64,000 bases of DNA. It comes from Streptantibioticus rubrisoli. GTDB taxonomy: Bacteria; Actinomycetota; Actinomycetes; Streptomycetales; Streptomycetaceae. A model generated the notes under the pieces. That model was not told the origin of the DNA. It saw only the letters and a list, made by a program, of their open reading frames with translations, and made no database searches. Positions 1-7,963 of this stretch are shown here, in pieces. The translations under genes were made by a program, and so were the position numbers. The DNA lies in assembly GCF_024436055.1 (NCBI RefSeq), contig NZ_JANFNH010000026.1, forward strand, positions 22,318-86,317, in the 5' to 3' direction. Each line of letters opens with the position of its first letter. Position 1 is the stretch's first letter.

Positions 1-144
1 CTCCAGGTAGAAGTACGGCCGGTCACCCGCGGGCGCCGCGGTCCAGCCGCCGAGGGCGACGCACGCCGCGAGCACGGCGATGACGGCACCGACCATCCGC
101 CGTGCCGTGGCCGGGGGCTCGGGGGCCGGGCTGGGGGACGCCAT
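1..144 (-). CDS. N-terminal fragment of a secreted protein (cut by window edge)
   Basis: Only the first 48 codons are present; the gene runs off the left edge. The ATG at 144 follows a good AAGGAG box. The product starts with a short Pro-rich stretch, two Arg, then a hydrophobic segment (VGAVIAVLAACVALGGWTAA), which looks like an export signal. The mature start reads DRPYFYLE, which resembles the beginning of WxL peptidoglycan-binding (DUF916-type) secreted proteins, but so little is visible that this is a weak inference. It lies 151 bp downstream of the LPXTG gene on the same strand, so both may be surface proteins expressed together. Confidence 0.6.
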   Translation of the reverse strand, partial: MASPSPAPEPPATARRMVGAVIAVLAACVALGGWTAAPAGDRPYFYLE

Positions 145-295
145 GAGCCGCACTCCTTCCGCCGTACCGGGCCTGGGGCGTGTCCTGAGCAGGTGCGGGC
201 GAAGTCCGCTGCGGTTCGGCAGCGCCTGGAGGGGGTGGGGGAACCGGGCAACCAGCCGCGATCGACGGCATATCGCCGCACCCCCAGCGCAGCGC

Positions 296-1027
296 CTAGC
301 GCGGCTGCTTCCTCCGGTTCAGCCACAGCACGCCGCCCGCGCCCAGCAGCAGCACCGTCCCGCCGAGCGTGCCCAGCGCGACCGTGGAGTCGTCGGGACC
401 GGTCTGCGGCAACTGCCCGCCGGATCCCGAACCGGAGGCGGAACCGGAACCAGGGGCGGAACCCGAGCCGGAACCCGAGCTGGAGGAACCGCCTGATCCG
501 CTGGCCGCGGTGACGTCGAGGGTGAGCGAGGGCCCGGGGTTGTTGCTGGCGTTGCACGTCGTGGTGGTGCCGAGCGCCTTGATGGTGAGGGTGCCCGCGG
601 TGAAGGTGACCTTGCCGGTGGCGCGCGGGGTGTACGTACCCGTCAGGTCGTTGATCTTTATCGGGGTGTTGGCGGGGATCGGCGCGTCGTTGGGTGGTCC
701 GGAGACGTTGACGGTGCCCGAGTCGGCGCCGCCGACCTTGATGACGGCGCTGGGGTTCATCGCGCCCTTGCCGAGTTCGATGGGGCTGGACGAGACGCCC
801 TTCTCGAAGGACATGGTGAGCTTGTAGTCGGAGCCGCTGCGCGCGGCCTTGATGTCGATGGGCGAGACGGCGCCCTTGCTGCCGATCGGGGTCTGGCACT
901 GGTAGTCGACGGGCACCGTGGTGGCGTAGGCGGCCGGGGCGGCGCCCAGCGCCACTCCCACCACCACCGCCGCGGCCAGGGCGAGCGCTCCGCCCCGGAC
1001 CGTGGTCCCGCTCCCGGCGTACGACAT
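296..1027 (-). CDS. LPXTG-anchored cell-surface protein
   Basis: This is a 243-aa secreted protein predicted to be linked to peptidoglycan by sortase. Visible parts, in order, are a signal peptide ending near AAPAAYA, a beta-rich ectodomain beginning VDYQCQTPIG (similar to actinobacterial DUF6801-type modules; family name from memory), a Ser/Gly linker at about residues 175-205, the sorting motif LPQTG, a hydrophobic segment and a basic tail NRRKQPR. I chose ATG 1027 because AAGGGAG lies 7 nt upstream; an in-frame TTG at 1033 is less likely. The ligand or role of the ectodomain is unknown. No sortase gene is visible in the window. Confidence 0.85.
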   Translation of the reverse strand: MSYAGSGTTVRGGALALAAAVVVGVALGAAPAAYATTVPVDYQCQTPIGSKGAVSPIDIKAARSGSDYKLTMSFEKGVSSSPIELGKGAMNPSAVIKVGGADSGTVNVSGPPNDAPIPANTPIKINDLTGTYTPRATGKVTFTAGTLTIKALGTTTTCNASNNPGPSLTLDVTAASGSGGSSSSGSGSGSAPGSGSASGSGSGGQLPQTGPDDSTVALGTLGGTVLLLGAGGVLWLNRRKQPR

Positions 1028-1158
1028 CGCCAACTCCCTTCGGCCGAAAAGTTACTGACGGAACATCAGATTCGGGGATCCGACGGTACGCCGGGGCCCT
1101 TGCCAAGGGAAGAGGGTTCACTCACGCCACCGTGCCGGTTTTTCACCTGCCCCCGGAC

Positions 1159-1440
1159 TCAGCCGCCCGCCACCGGCGCCGGGCGCCCCGGCTCGACGTC
1201 CTCGGTGGCGCCCAGCGCGTCCCCCAGCACGCACACCAACAGCGCGCGCGGTTCTCCCGGCGCGCTTCCTGGTGGTCCAGCCAGTCGAGGGTCACGTCCT
1301 CCGCCGCCGACATCCAGCCGATCAGCGCCACATCCAGCCGACATCCAGCCGATCAGCGCGAGCCAGGCCACCAACGGAATCTCGCCAACGCCCCCACGCC
1401 TCCGCACCCGTGCTCGATTACGGCGCACGGGCAATTCCTG
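1159..1440 (-). pseudogene. Decayed small gene broken by a 31-bp duplication
   Basis: Two minus-strand frames can be joined into one coherent product: IPLVAWLALIGWMSA, then AEDVTLDWLDHQEARREN, then ALLVCVLGDALGATEDVEPG, ending GRPAPVAGG and TGA at about 1159. The first break coincides with a 31-bp direct duplication (1307-1359), which is not a multiple of 3; the second is a GC slippage within CGCGCGCTG near 1230. No intact frame with a ribosome site spans it. I do not recognise the family. The rest of the 1028-1492 interval holds nothing else I can support. Confidence 0.4.
1307..1359. repeat. 31-bp-period direct repeat
   Basis: A 22-bp word containing CATCCAGCCGATCAGCGC occurs at 1307-1328 and again at 1338-1359, and a partial CATCCAGC sits between them. 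It is the lesion that disrupts the decayed reading frame described at 1159-1440. Confidence 0.85.
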
Positions 1441-1492
1441 ATCAAAAGGCGGCGACCGGCGCGGGCACGGCCGTACCGGTCCTCGCTGGGCG

Positions 1493-1993
1493 TCAGCCCG
1501 GCCAGGCGACCTCTGCCCAAACGGTTTTCCCGGGACCAACCGGATCCCGCACCACGCCCCAGTCCAGGCAGAGCCGCTCCACGATGAACATCCCGTGCCC
1601 GCCGGGGCGGCCCGCCCGGTGCGGGGTACGGGGCGCGGGGTCGCCGGGGCTGCTGTCGGACACCTCCAGCCGCAGCAGTCTGTGGGCGCCGTGCAGCCGC
1701 AGTTCCTGGGGTCCGCCGCCGTGCAGGCAGGCGTTGGTGACCAGCTCGGAGACGACCAGCAGGATGTCCTCCGCGCTCGCCCGCCGGTCGGCGGTGGTGG
1801 CGGGCAGCCAGCCCCAGTCGTACAGCGCCTGGCGGGTGAAGTCGCGGGCGAGCGGAACGACGCCGCTGGCGTCGGCGAGGGTGAGGTTGCGCACCTGGTA
1901 CCCCGACATACCCGTCATGGGCATGGCTGATTCGCCGACGTCGCCGTGATTACGATCACGGTCGTCCGGCGCAAAGGGCCGGGTGGTGCTCAT
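1493..1993 (-). CDS. RsbW-like ATP-binding anti-sigma/regulatory kinase
   Basis: This 166-aa protein has a GHKL ATPase fold of the anti-sigma kinase type. The N box is SELVTNACLHGG (about residues 80-92), the G1 box is VSDSSPG, and the G2 region is GGHGMFIVERL. Such proteins bind a SigB/SigF-type sigma factor and are displaced when a STAS partner is unphosphorylated. The ATG at 1993 has GAGGTGA upstream. The STAS gene lies 134 bp upstream on the same strand and the sigma gene diverges from it, so the three probably form one partner-switching module. In S. coelicolor the analogous set is, from memory, SCO3066-3068 (ArsI/PrsI/SigI). Confidence 0.85.
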   Translation of the reverse strand: MSTTRPFAPDDRDRNHGDVGESAMPMTGMSGYQVRNLTLADASGVVPLARDFTRQALYDWGWLPATTADRRASAEDILLVVSELVTNACLHGGGPQELRLHGAHRLLRLEVSDSSPGDPAPRTPHRAGRPGGHGMFIVERLCLDWGVVRDPVGPGKTVWAEVAWPG

Positions 1994-2127
1994 CAGCGCT
2001 TCACCTCACCGATGTCCGACAGTTCGAGGACTCTCCTGCCCGACGGAACCCGGGCAACACCCCCGGATTCTCGCGAGCCGGTGTGGCGCTGGTCGCCCTC
2101 GCAGAAGGGCGCCCGCCACGGTTCACG

Positions 2128-2496
2128 TCACTCGTTCAACGCGTCGGCGAGAGTGTCATGGACGGTGAAGACGGCTTCCGCGCCGGTGATCTCAAACACC
2201 CGCGCCACCACCGGAAGCAGTCCGGCGAGGTGCACCCCGCCACCGACGGCCTCGGCCTTCAGCCGGGCGCCGAGCAACACGTTCAGGCCGGTGGAGTCGC
2301 AGAACTCAAGCTGCGAGCAGTCCACGACGAGCTTGCTGCACCCCTCGTCGACACTGCTCTCCATCGGTTCCCGCAGGAGTTCGGCTGTGTGGTGATCCAG
2401 CTCACCTGCGGGGGTGAAGATCGCACAGGGGCCGCGCCGCTGCACGGCGACACTGAGACGGTCCCGGCCGGCGGTCCCGACCAACCCGCGGTCCAT
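2128..2496 (-). CDS. STAS-domain anti-sigma factor antagonist
   Basis: The 122-aa product is a single STAS domain. The loop CDSTGLNVLLGA carries the Ser that is phosphorylated by a cognate kinase in SpoIIAA/RsbV/BldG proteins. I chose ATG 2496 because AGGAGG lies 6 nt upstream; an upstream in-frame extension has no ribosome site and no family similarity. It is upstream of the RsbW-like gene on the same strand and divergent from the sigma gene. By family logic, dephosphorylated protein would sequester the kinase and free the sigma factor. Confidence 0.88.
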   Translation of the reverse strand: MDRGLVGTAGRDRLSVAVQRRGPCAIFTPAGELDHHTAELLREPMESSVDEGCSKLVVDCSQLEFCDSTGLNVLLGARLKAEAVGGGVHLAGLLPVVARVFEITGAEAVFTVHDTLADALNE

Positions 2497-2650
2497 GCCG
2501 TTCCTCCTGGTTACCTTGACTGCGCCCTCGAACCTTACGCCGTCCGAGAACCCGACGGTAGTCGGTACAACGGCCACGGAGGGTGATCGTCACCGCTCGT
2601 AAGAGCTGTGTGAGGACTTCCACGCAAACTTGCAACTCGGATACGAAAGC

Positions 2651-2656
2651 GGGTAG
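2651..2656 (+). promoter_or_regulatory. Possible SigB/SigF-type -10 element
   Basis: GGGTAG lies just upstream of the sigma gene and matches the GGGTA-type -10 used by SigB/SigF-family holoenzymes. I could not find a convincing -35 at the right distance, so this is only a candidate for autoregulation. A start site just after it would leave the ATG at 2760 with a normal leader and make the in-frame ATG at 2670 unlikely. Confidence 0.25.
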
Positions 2657-2759
2657 GGCTGGATAGGAGATGTCCGCACACGGCCGGTGGGAGGCGCCGC
2701 AACAGCAGTACGCCAAGCATTGGCAGCGGCAGCCTTCGGCCCGCCCGAGGGAGGAGATC

Positions 2760-3683
2760 ATGGCATCCCAGCTCGACGCACAGACGCTTCAGGAGACGGA
2801 CGACGGATCCGCTGTGGAGCCGGAGACCGGAACCTTGGAGACGCCAGACGCGTCGACGCCGCTCCCCGACCCGGAGGGACTGGCCGATCTACCGGTGATC
2901 CCGCCGTTCGACGAGGTGGCGCCGCTGGACGCGCGGGCCCTGTCGAAGACGCTCTTCCAGCGCCTGGAGACGTTGGAGGAGGGCACCCACGAGTACGCGT
3001 ACGTCCGCAACACCCTGGTCGAGCTGAACCTCGCACTCGTGAAGTTCGCGGCCTCCCGCTTCCGCTCGCGCAGCGAGCCGATGGAGGACATCGTCCAGGT
3101 CGGCACGATCGGGTTGATCAAGGCGATCGACCGGTTCGAACTGAGCCGCGGTGTGGAGTTCCCCACCTTCGCCATGCCGACGATCATCGGCGAGATCAAG
3201 CGATTCTTCCGGGACACCAGCTGGTCGGTACGGGTGCCGCGACGGCTCCAGGAACTGCGGCTCGACCTGGCCAAGGCGGGCGACGAGCTCGCCCAGCGCC
3301 TGGACCGCTCCCCCACCGTGGCGGAGCTGGCCGAACGGCTCGGCCTCAGTGAGGACGAGGTCGTCGAGGGCATGGCGGCGAGCAACGCCTACACCGCCAG
3401 CTCGCTGGACGCCCAGCCGGAGGAGGACGACTCCGAGGCCGCGCTGTCCGACCGCATCGGCTACGAGGACCACGGCCTGGAGGGCATCGAGTACGTCGAG
3501 TCGCTCAAGCCGCTGATCGCGGAGCTCTCCGCGCGGGACCGCAAGATCCTCTCACTGCGGTTCGTCGGCAACCTCACCCAGTCGGAGATCGGCGAGGAGC
3601 TCGGCATCTCCCAGATGCACGTCTCGCGACTGCTGTCCCGCACCCTGTCCCGCCTGCGACGGGGGCTGCTGGTCGAGGAGTAA
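2760..3683 (+). CDS. SigB/SigF-family RNA polymerase sigma factor (SigI-like)
   Basis: A 307-aa stress/development sigma factor. After an acidic N-terminus of about 60 residues, region 2 contains MEDIVQVGTIGLIKAIDRF and FPTFAMPTIIGEIKRFFRD, region 3 follows VRVPRRLQELRLDL, and region 4 has the helix-turn-helix LTQSEIGEELGISQMHVSRL. The ATG at 2760 has GGAGGAG just upstream; an ATG at 2670 in frame has its GGAG abutting the start codon and is disfavoured. The neighbouring RsbW-like and STAS genes diverge from it, which fits post-translational control by partner switching. The SigI assignment rests on remembered synteny. Confidence 0.9.
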   Translation: MASQLDAQTLQETDDGSAVEPETGTLETPDASTPLPDPEGLADLPVIPPFDEVAPLDARALSKTLFQRLETLEEGTHEYAYVRNTLVELNLALVKFAASRFRSRSEPMEDIVQVGTIGLIKAIDRFELSRGVEFPTFAMPTIIGEIKRFFRDTSWSVRVPRRLQELRLDLAKAGDELAQRLDRSPTVAELAERLGLSEDEVVEGMAASNAYTASSLDAQPEEDDSEAALSDRIGYEDHGLEGIEYVESLKPLIAELSARDRKILSLRFVGNLTQSEIGEELGISQMHVSRLLSRTLSRLRRGLLVEE

Positions 3684-3747
3684 CGGGGCCGCTGAGGAGT
3701 CACGGGCTGCGGGTCGAGGAACACGGCGCGGCGCGGCCGCGCGGAGC

Positions 3748-3786
3748 GTCTCCGCCGCGACAGCGGGCAGCCGCGACGGCGGAGAC
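3748..3786 (+). terminator. Hairpin downstream of the sigma gene
   Basis: GTCTCCGCCG (3748-3757) pairs perfectly with CGGCGGAGAC (3777-3786) across a 19-nt loop. There is no U-tract, as is common in high-GC genomes. Confidence 0.4.
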
Positions 3787-3800
3787 CGGAGGTCCCGAAC

Positions 3801-3920
3801 TCACAGAAAGCGGGCGCACGTCACGGAACCGGCACGCACGTCACAGAGCCCGGACGCAACTGCGACTCACGGAACCCGCGCACAACTCACACAGCCCAGG
3901 CGCGACTCACAGGACCCGGG
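3801..3920. repeat. Degenerate 20-bp tandem repeat grown from the hutI 3' end
   Basis: The word TCAC recurs at 3801, 3821, 3841, 3867, 3887 and 3907, that is at 20, 20, 26, 20 and 20 bp. Each is followed by a G/A-C-rich tail resembling RGAACCCGGRCGC. The last copy is the hutI stop codon with its final codons (RVL-stop). Read on the minus strand, the array repeats the gene's terminal sequence about five more times after the stop. The 20-bp period is not a coding multiple. Confidence 0.8.
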
Positions 3921-5106
3921 CGCCCGCGCGCCACACGGCCGCGGTCAGCGGCACACCCGGCCGGTAGGCCAGGTGCACGTGCGAGGGGGCGTCCAGCAGC
4001 ACCAGGTCTGCCCGCGCGCCGACGGCGACGCGGCCGACGTCCGTGCGCCGCAACGCCCGCGCCCCGCCGAAGGTGGCGGCGCGGACCGCCTCATCCGGCG
4101 TCATGCCCATCTCCCGTACCGCCAGCGCGACGCAGAACGCCATGGAGCTGGTGAAGGACGAACCGGGGTTGCAGTCGGTGGACAGCGCGACCGTGGCTCC
4201 AGCGTCCAACAGCCGCCGCGCGTCGGGGTATTGGGAGCGGGTGGAGAACTCCGCGCCGGGCAACAGGGTTGCCACGGTTTCCCCGCTGGCCAGCGCGTCC
4301 ACGTCCGCGTCGGTGAGGTGCGTGCAGTGGTCGGCGGACGCCGCACCGAGTTCCACGGCGAGTTGGACACCGGGGCCGTGTCCGAGCTGGTTGGCGTGGA
4401 CGCGCGGCGTCAGCCCGCGCGCGGCCCCCGCGGTGAGGATCGCCCGGGCCTGGTCGCCGTCGAACGCGCCACGTTCGCAGAAGACGTCGATCCAGCGGGC
4501 GTGCGGGGCACACGCCTCCAGCATCGGCCCGGTCACCAACTCGACGTATCCGGCCGGGTCTTCGGCGTACTCGGGGGCGACGATGTGCGCACCCAGAAAC
4601 GTCACTTCGTCGGTGTGCCGGGCCGCGACGCGTAGCGCCCGCTCCTCGTCCTCAACGGTGAGCCCGTAGCCGGACTTGGTCTCGAAGGTCGTCGTGCCCT
4701 GGCGCAGCGCCTCGGCCACGTAGCGGGCCACGTTGGCGTCGAGTTCGGCGTCGGAGGCGGCGCGGGTGGCGGCGACGGTGGTGCGGATGCCGCCCGCGGA
4801 GTAGGGGCGGCCCTCCATACGGGCGTTGAACTCGGCGGTGCGGTCACCCGCGAAGACCAGGTGGGAGTGGGAGTCGACGAAGCCCGGGAGCACCGCCCGG
4901 CCCTCGGCGTCGAGGTGACTGTCAGTGGCGGGTGCTTTGCTGTTGGTGCCGACCCAGGCGATGCGGTCGCCGTCGATGACGACGGCCGCGCTGTCGATGA
5001 TGCCCAGTGGGCCATGACCGAGGGAGGGATCGTTGGTGACGAGGCTGCTGATGTTGGTGATCGCGGTCGCCATCGGTGTGGTGGTGTCCTTCGGCTGCGG
5101 GGTCAT
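3907..5106 (-). CDS. hutI: Imidazolonepropionase
   Basis: HutI hydrolyses 4-imidazolone-5-propanoate to N-formimino-L-glutamate, the third step of histidine breakdown, in the cytoplasm. The 399-aa product is an amidohydrolase-fold metalloenzyme with the metal-binding [10 protein letters not shown], the substrate loop [23 protein letters not shown] and the late Asp in STDCNPG. The ATG at 5106 overlaps the hutF stop as ATGA, indicating translational coupling; a second ATG (MATAITN) 33 nt downstream is the alternative. It is the last gene of the operon, and its 3' end has been tandemly repeated downstream. Confidence 0.95.
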   Translation of the reverse strand: MTPQPKDTTTPMATAITNISSLVTNDPSLGHGPLGIIDSAAVVIDGDRIAWVGTNSKAPATDSHLDAEGRAVLPGFVDSHSHLVFAGDRTAEFNARMEGRPYSAGGIRTTVAATRAASDAELDANVARYVAEALRQGTTTFETKSGYGLTVEDEERALRVAARHTDEVTFLGAHIVAPEYAEDPAGYVELVTGPMLEACAPHARWIDVFCERGAFDGDQARAILTAGAARGLTPRVHANQLGHGPGVQLAVELGAASADHCTHLTDADVDALASGETVATLLPGAEFSTRSQYPDARRLLDAGATVALSTDCNPGSSFTSSMAFCVALAVREMGMTPDEAVRAATFGGARALRRTDVGRVAVGARADLVLLDAPSHVHLAYRPGVPLTAAVWRAGARVL

Positions 5107-6518
5107 GGGGTGCGTACGGCGGCGATGGCGTCGGCGAGCGCTCCGGAGACGTTCTGGACCAGTTGGTGGTGCCCGTTGCGCACGATATGCCGCCCCGCGA
5201 CCACGGTGTGCCGCACGTCCGCGTTGGAGGCGGCGAATACGGCCGTCTCGGCGCCCAGTCGCGCCGGGGTGCCCGCGGTACGGACCGAGTCCAGCGCGAT
5301 CGTGGTGAGGTCGGCGAGGTAGCCGGGCTCGATGCGGCCCGCGTCGGACCAGCCGAGGCAGGCGTGTCCGTCCTCGGTGGCGGCGCTCAGCAGTTCGGCC
5401 GCCGTCCAGTGGCCGCGCGCGCCCGTGCGCAGCCGCTCGTCCAGTTCCATCGCGCGGGCCTCTTCCAGCAGGTCGATGACCGCGTGGCTGTCGCTGCCCA
5501 GGCTCAACGGGCTGCCCGCGCGCTGCAGTTGGACGGCCGGGCCGATGCCGTCCGCCAGGTCCCGCTCGGTGGTGGGGCACATGCACACGGTCGCCGAGGC
5601 GCCGCCGATCAGCCGGATGTCCTCGTCGGTCAGATGCGTCGCGTGGACGGCGGTGGTGCGCGGCCCCAACGCGCCGTGGTCGGCGACCAGTTGGGTGGGG
5701 GTGCGGCCGTGCGCGCGCAGGCACGCCTCGTTCTCCGCGGGCTGCTCGGACAGGTGGACGTGCAGCGGTGCGTGCCGCTCGTCGGCCCAGCGCACCACGG
5801 TGGCGAGCTGCTCGGCGGGCACCGCCCGCACCGAGTGGATGGCCGCGCCGATCCTGGCGTGCTCGCCGTCGGTCTTGATCGCGGCGGCGCGGGCCGCCCA
5901 GGCGTCCGCGTCGCCGTCGCTGAAGCGCAGTTGGCGCGGCTGGGGGGCGGCGCCGAAACCGGAGGAGAGGTAGCAGGTGTCGAGCAGGGTGATGCGGATA
6001 CCGGCGTCCGCCGCGGCGGCGATCAGCGCGTCGCCCATCGCGTTGGGCTCGTCGTAGGGAGTGCCGTCGGGCTGGTGGTGCACATAGTGGAACTCGCCGA
6101 CGCAGGTGATTCCGGCCAGCGCCATCTCCGCGTAGACGGCGCGGGCGAGGTCGAGGTACCGCTCGGGGGTGAGGTTCTGGGCGACGGCGTACATCACCTC
6201 GCGCCAGGTCCAGAACGAGTCCGGCGCCCGCTCGCCGTCCGCGGCGGCCGCCCCCTGGCCCGGCGGCTGCGGCACGGCGGCGCCGTACTGGGCCTGGACG
6301 GTGCCGCGCAGGGCGCGGTGGAAGGCGTGCGAGTGGGCGTTGGCCAGGCCGGGCAGGGTGAGCCCGGCCAGCCGTACCGCGCCCGCGGGCGGGGTGTGGA
6401 CCGAGGAGCGCACGGCGGCGATCCGTCCGTCAGGCGCGGACTCGATCACCACCTCGTCCTCGACCCGCCCGTCGATCCAGGCGAACTCCGCCCAGTAGGT
6501 CTGCGGCGTCAGCGACAC
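5103..6518 (-). CDS. hutF: Formimidoylglutamate deiminase
   Basis: HutF converts N-formimino-L-glutamate to N-formyl-L-glutamate and ammonia. The 471-aa amidohydrolase-superfamily protein shows [14 protein letters not shown] near residue 60, [27 protein letters not shown] and the metal Asp in [10 protein letters not shown]. The GTG start at 6518 overlaps the preceding gene by 10 bp, and its stop overlaps hutI by 4 bp. HutF marks the two-step formylglutamate route, so an N-formylglutamate hydrolase activity is needed; no canonical hutG is present in the window. Confidence 0.95.
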   Translation of the reverse strand: MSLTPQTYWAEFAWIDGRVEDEVVIESAPDGRIAAVRSSVHTPPAGAVRLAGLTLPGLANAHSHAFHRALRGTVQAQYGAAVPQPPGQGAAAADGERAPDSFWTWREVMYAVAQNLTPERYLDLARAVYAEMALAGITCVGEFHYVHHQPDGTPYDEPNAMGDALIAAAADAGIRITLLDTCYLSSGFGAAPQPRQLRFSDGDADAWAARAAAIKTDGEHARIGAAIHSVRAVPAEQLATVVRWADERHAPLHVHLSEQPAENEACLRAHGRTPTQLVADHGALGPRTTAVHATHLTDEDIRLIGGASATVCMCPTTERDLADGIGPAVQLQRAGSPLSLGSDSHAVIDLLEEARAMELDERLRTGARGHWTAAELLSAATEDGHACLGWSDAGRIEPGYLADLTTIALDSVRTAGTPARLGAETAVFAASNADVRHTVVAGRHIVRNGHHQLVQNVSGALADAIAAVRTP

Positions 6519-7963
6519 GCCAGGCCCTCCAGTACGTCGGCGAGCGCGAGCACTCCGGCGAGGCAGTCGTCCTCGGCGGCACGCTCGGCCGGGGAGTGCG
6601 AAACCCCGGTCGGGTTCCGTACGAACAGCATGGCGGTGGGAACGGAGGCGGACAAAATACCCGCGTCGTGTCCGGCGCCGGTCGGCAGCACCGGAACCGG
6701 ACGGTCCGCGGCGGACAGCAGGCTGGCGACCTCGTCGCGCAGCGCGTGCTCGAACTCCACCACCGGGGTGAAGGACTCCCGGGTGACCCGGACCTGGACG
6801 CCGTCCCGCTCGCCGCGTTCGGTGGCCGCCCGCTCGATCTCCTCGACCACGGCGGCCAGCGTCGGCTCGTCGGCGGCGCGGGAGTCCAGCCAGCCACGGA
6901 CCAGGGAGGGGATGGCGTTGACGCCGTTGGGTTCCACCGCGACCTTGCCGAAGGTGGCCAGGGCACCGGCCAGCCGCGCCTTCTTGCGGGCGGCCAGCAC
7001 GGTGTTGGCGTACGTCAGCATCGGGTCGCGGCGGTCCTCCAGCCGGGTGGTCCCGGCGTGGTTGGCCTCGCCGTGGAAGTCGAACCGCCAGCGGCCGTGC
7101 GGCCAGATCGCGGACGCCACGCCGACCGGGTCACCGCTCAGGTCGAGCGCCCGGCCCTGTTCGACGTGGAGTTCGACGAACGCGCCGATCCGGGCGAGCC
7201 GTTCCGGGTCCGGGCCGATGGCCTCGGGATCGTGTCCGGCGCGCTCCATGGCCTGCGGCAGGCTGATGCCGTCCGCATCCCGCAGTTCGGCGGCCTGGGC
7301 GGGGGTGAGCTGGCCCGCGGTCAGCCGGGAGCCGACGCAGGCCAGGCCGAACCGGGCGCCCTCCTCGTCGCCGAAGTTGACGATCGCCAGCGGGCGGGTG
7401 GGGACGGCGCCGCGGGTCCGCAGTTCGTCGAGGGCGGCGAAGGACGAGACCACGCCGAGCGGGCCGTCGAACGCGCCGCCATCGGGCACGGAGTCCAGGT
7501 GCGAGCCGGTGACGACGGCGTCCCCGGCGGCCGGATCGCCGAGCCAGGCCCACTGGTTGCCGTTCCGGTCGACCTCGTACGTCAGGCCCCGTGACGCGGC
7601 CTGCGCGCGGAACCACTCCCGGCACTCGGCGTCAGCCCCGGTCCAGGCGAACCGGCGGTACCCGCCCGATCGTGCGTCCCGCCCGATCGGGAGCAGTTCC
7701 CGCCACATCTCGTGGAATCCGGCCCCCGACTGCGGGCAGTCCTCCTGCCCCGGCTGTGGGCAGTCGTCCCGCTGGGCGGAGGGGACACCTGACCGCGGTA
7801 GCTGGGGGACGGTGGGCGCAGCCGGACCCGCAGACGGCGAGGGTTCGTCTGTCCCTACCCGCCGTCTCCCGGGTGCGGGGCGCGTTGCGCCCGCCCTCTC
7901 CCAGCTACCGCTGGGAGGTGCCCCCTCCGCTCCGGCGGAACGACCGCCCGCAGCGTTGCTCAC
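6509..7963 (-). CDS. M20-family amidohydrolase (annotated elsewhere as allantoate amidohydrolase)
   Basis: This 484-aa Zn peptidase-fold amidohydrolase has [19 protein letters not shown], the catalytic [20 protein letters not shown] and a C-terminal AGHDAG. The family removes N-carbamoyl or similar groups from amino-acid derivatives. Its place between hutU and hutF suggests it may hydrolyse N-formylglutamate in place of HutG (inference). The GTG at 7963 overlaps the hutU stop (GTGA). The first ~80 residues are Pro/Ser-rich, contain a repeated DCPQ word and are repeat-derived; homologues begin near the sequence [14 protein letters not shown]. Confidence 0.85.
   Translation of the reverse strand: MSNAAGGRSAGAEGAPPSGSWERAGATRPAPGRRRVGTDEPSPSAGPAAPTVPQLPRSGVPSAQRDDCPQPGQEDCPQSGAGFHEMWRELLPIGRDARSGGYRRFAWTGADAECREWFRAQAASRGLTYEVDRNGNQWAWLGDPAAGDAVVTGSHLDSVPDGGAFDGPLGVVSSFAALDELRTRGAVPTRPLAIVNFGDEEGARFGLACVGSRLTAGQLTPAQAAELRDADGISLPQAMERAGHDPEAIGPDPERLARIGAFVELHVEQGRALDLSGDPVGVASAIWPHGRWRFDFHGEANHAGTTRLEDRRDPMLTYANTVLAARKKARLAGALATFGKVAVEPNGVNAIPSLVRGWLDSRAADEPTLAAVVEEIERAATERGERDGVQVRVTRESFTPVVEFEHALRDEVASLLSAADRPVPVLPTGAGHDAGILSASVPTAMLFVRNPTGVSHSPAERAAEDDCLAGVLALADVLEGLACR
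7779..7926. repeat. Inverted pair of a Streptomyces-type interspersed repeat inside a CDS
   Basis: CTCCCAGCTACCGCTGGGAG followed by GTGCCCCC lies at about 7898-7926, and an inverted, diverged copy (GGGGACACCTGACCGCGGTAGCTGGGGGAC) lies at about 7781-7810. I know this GGTAGCTGGG/GGTGCCCC element as a frequent intergenic repeat in Streptomyces. Here both copies are translated as the N-terminal extension of the M20 enzyme. Confidence 0.65.

Noticed and set aside
3801..3920. Possible CRISPR-like array
   Set aside because: Units are only ~20 bp, degenerate and head-to-tail with no unique spacers, and no cas gene is present.
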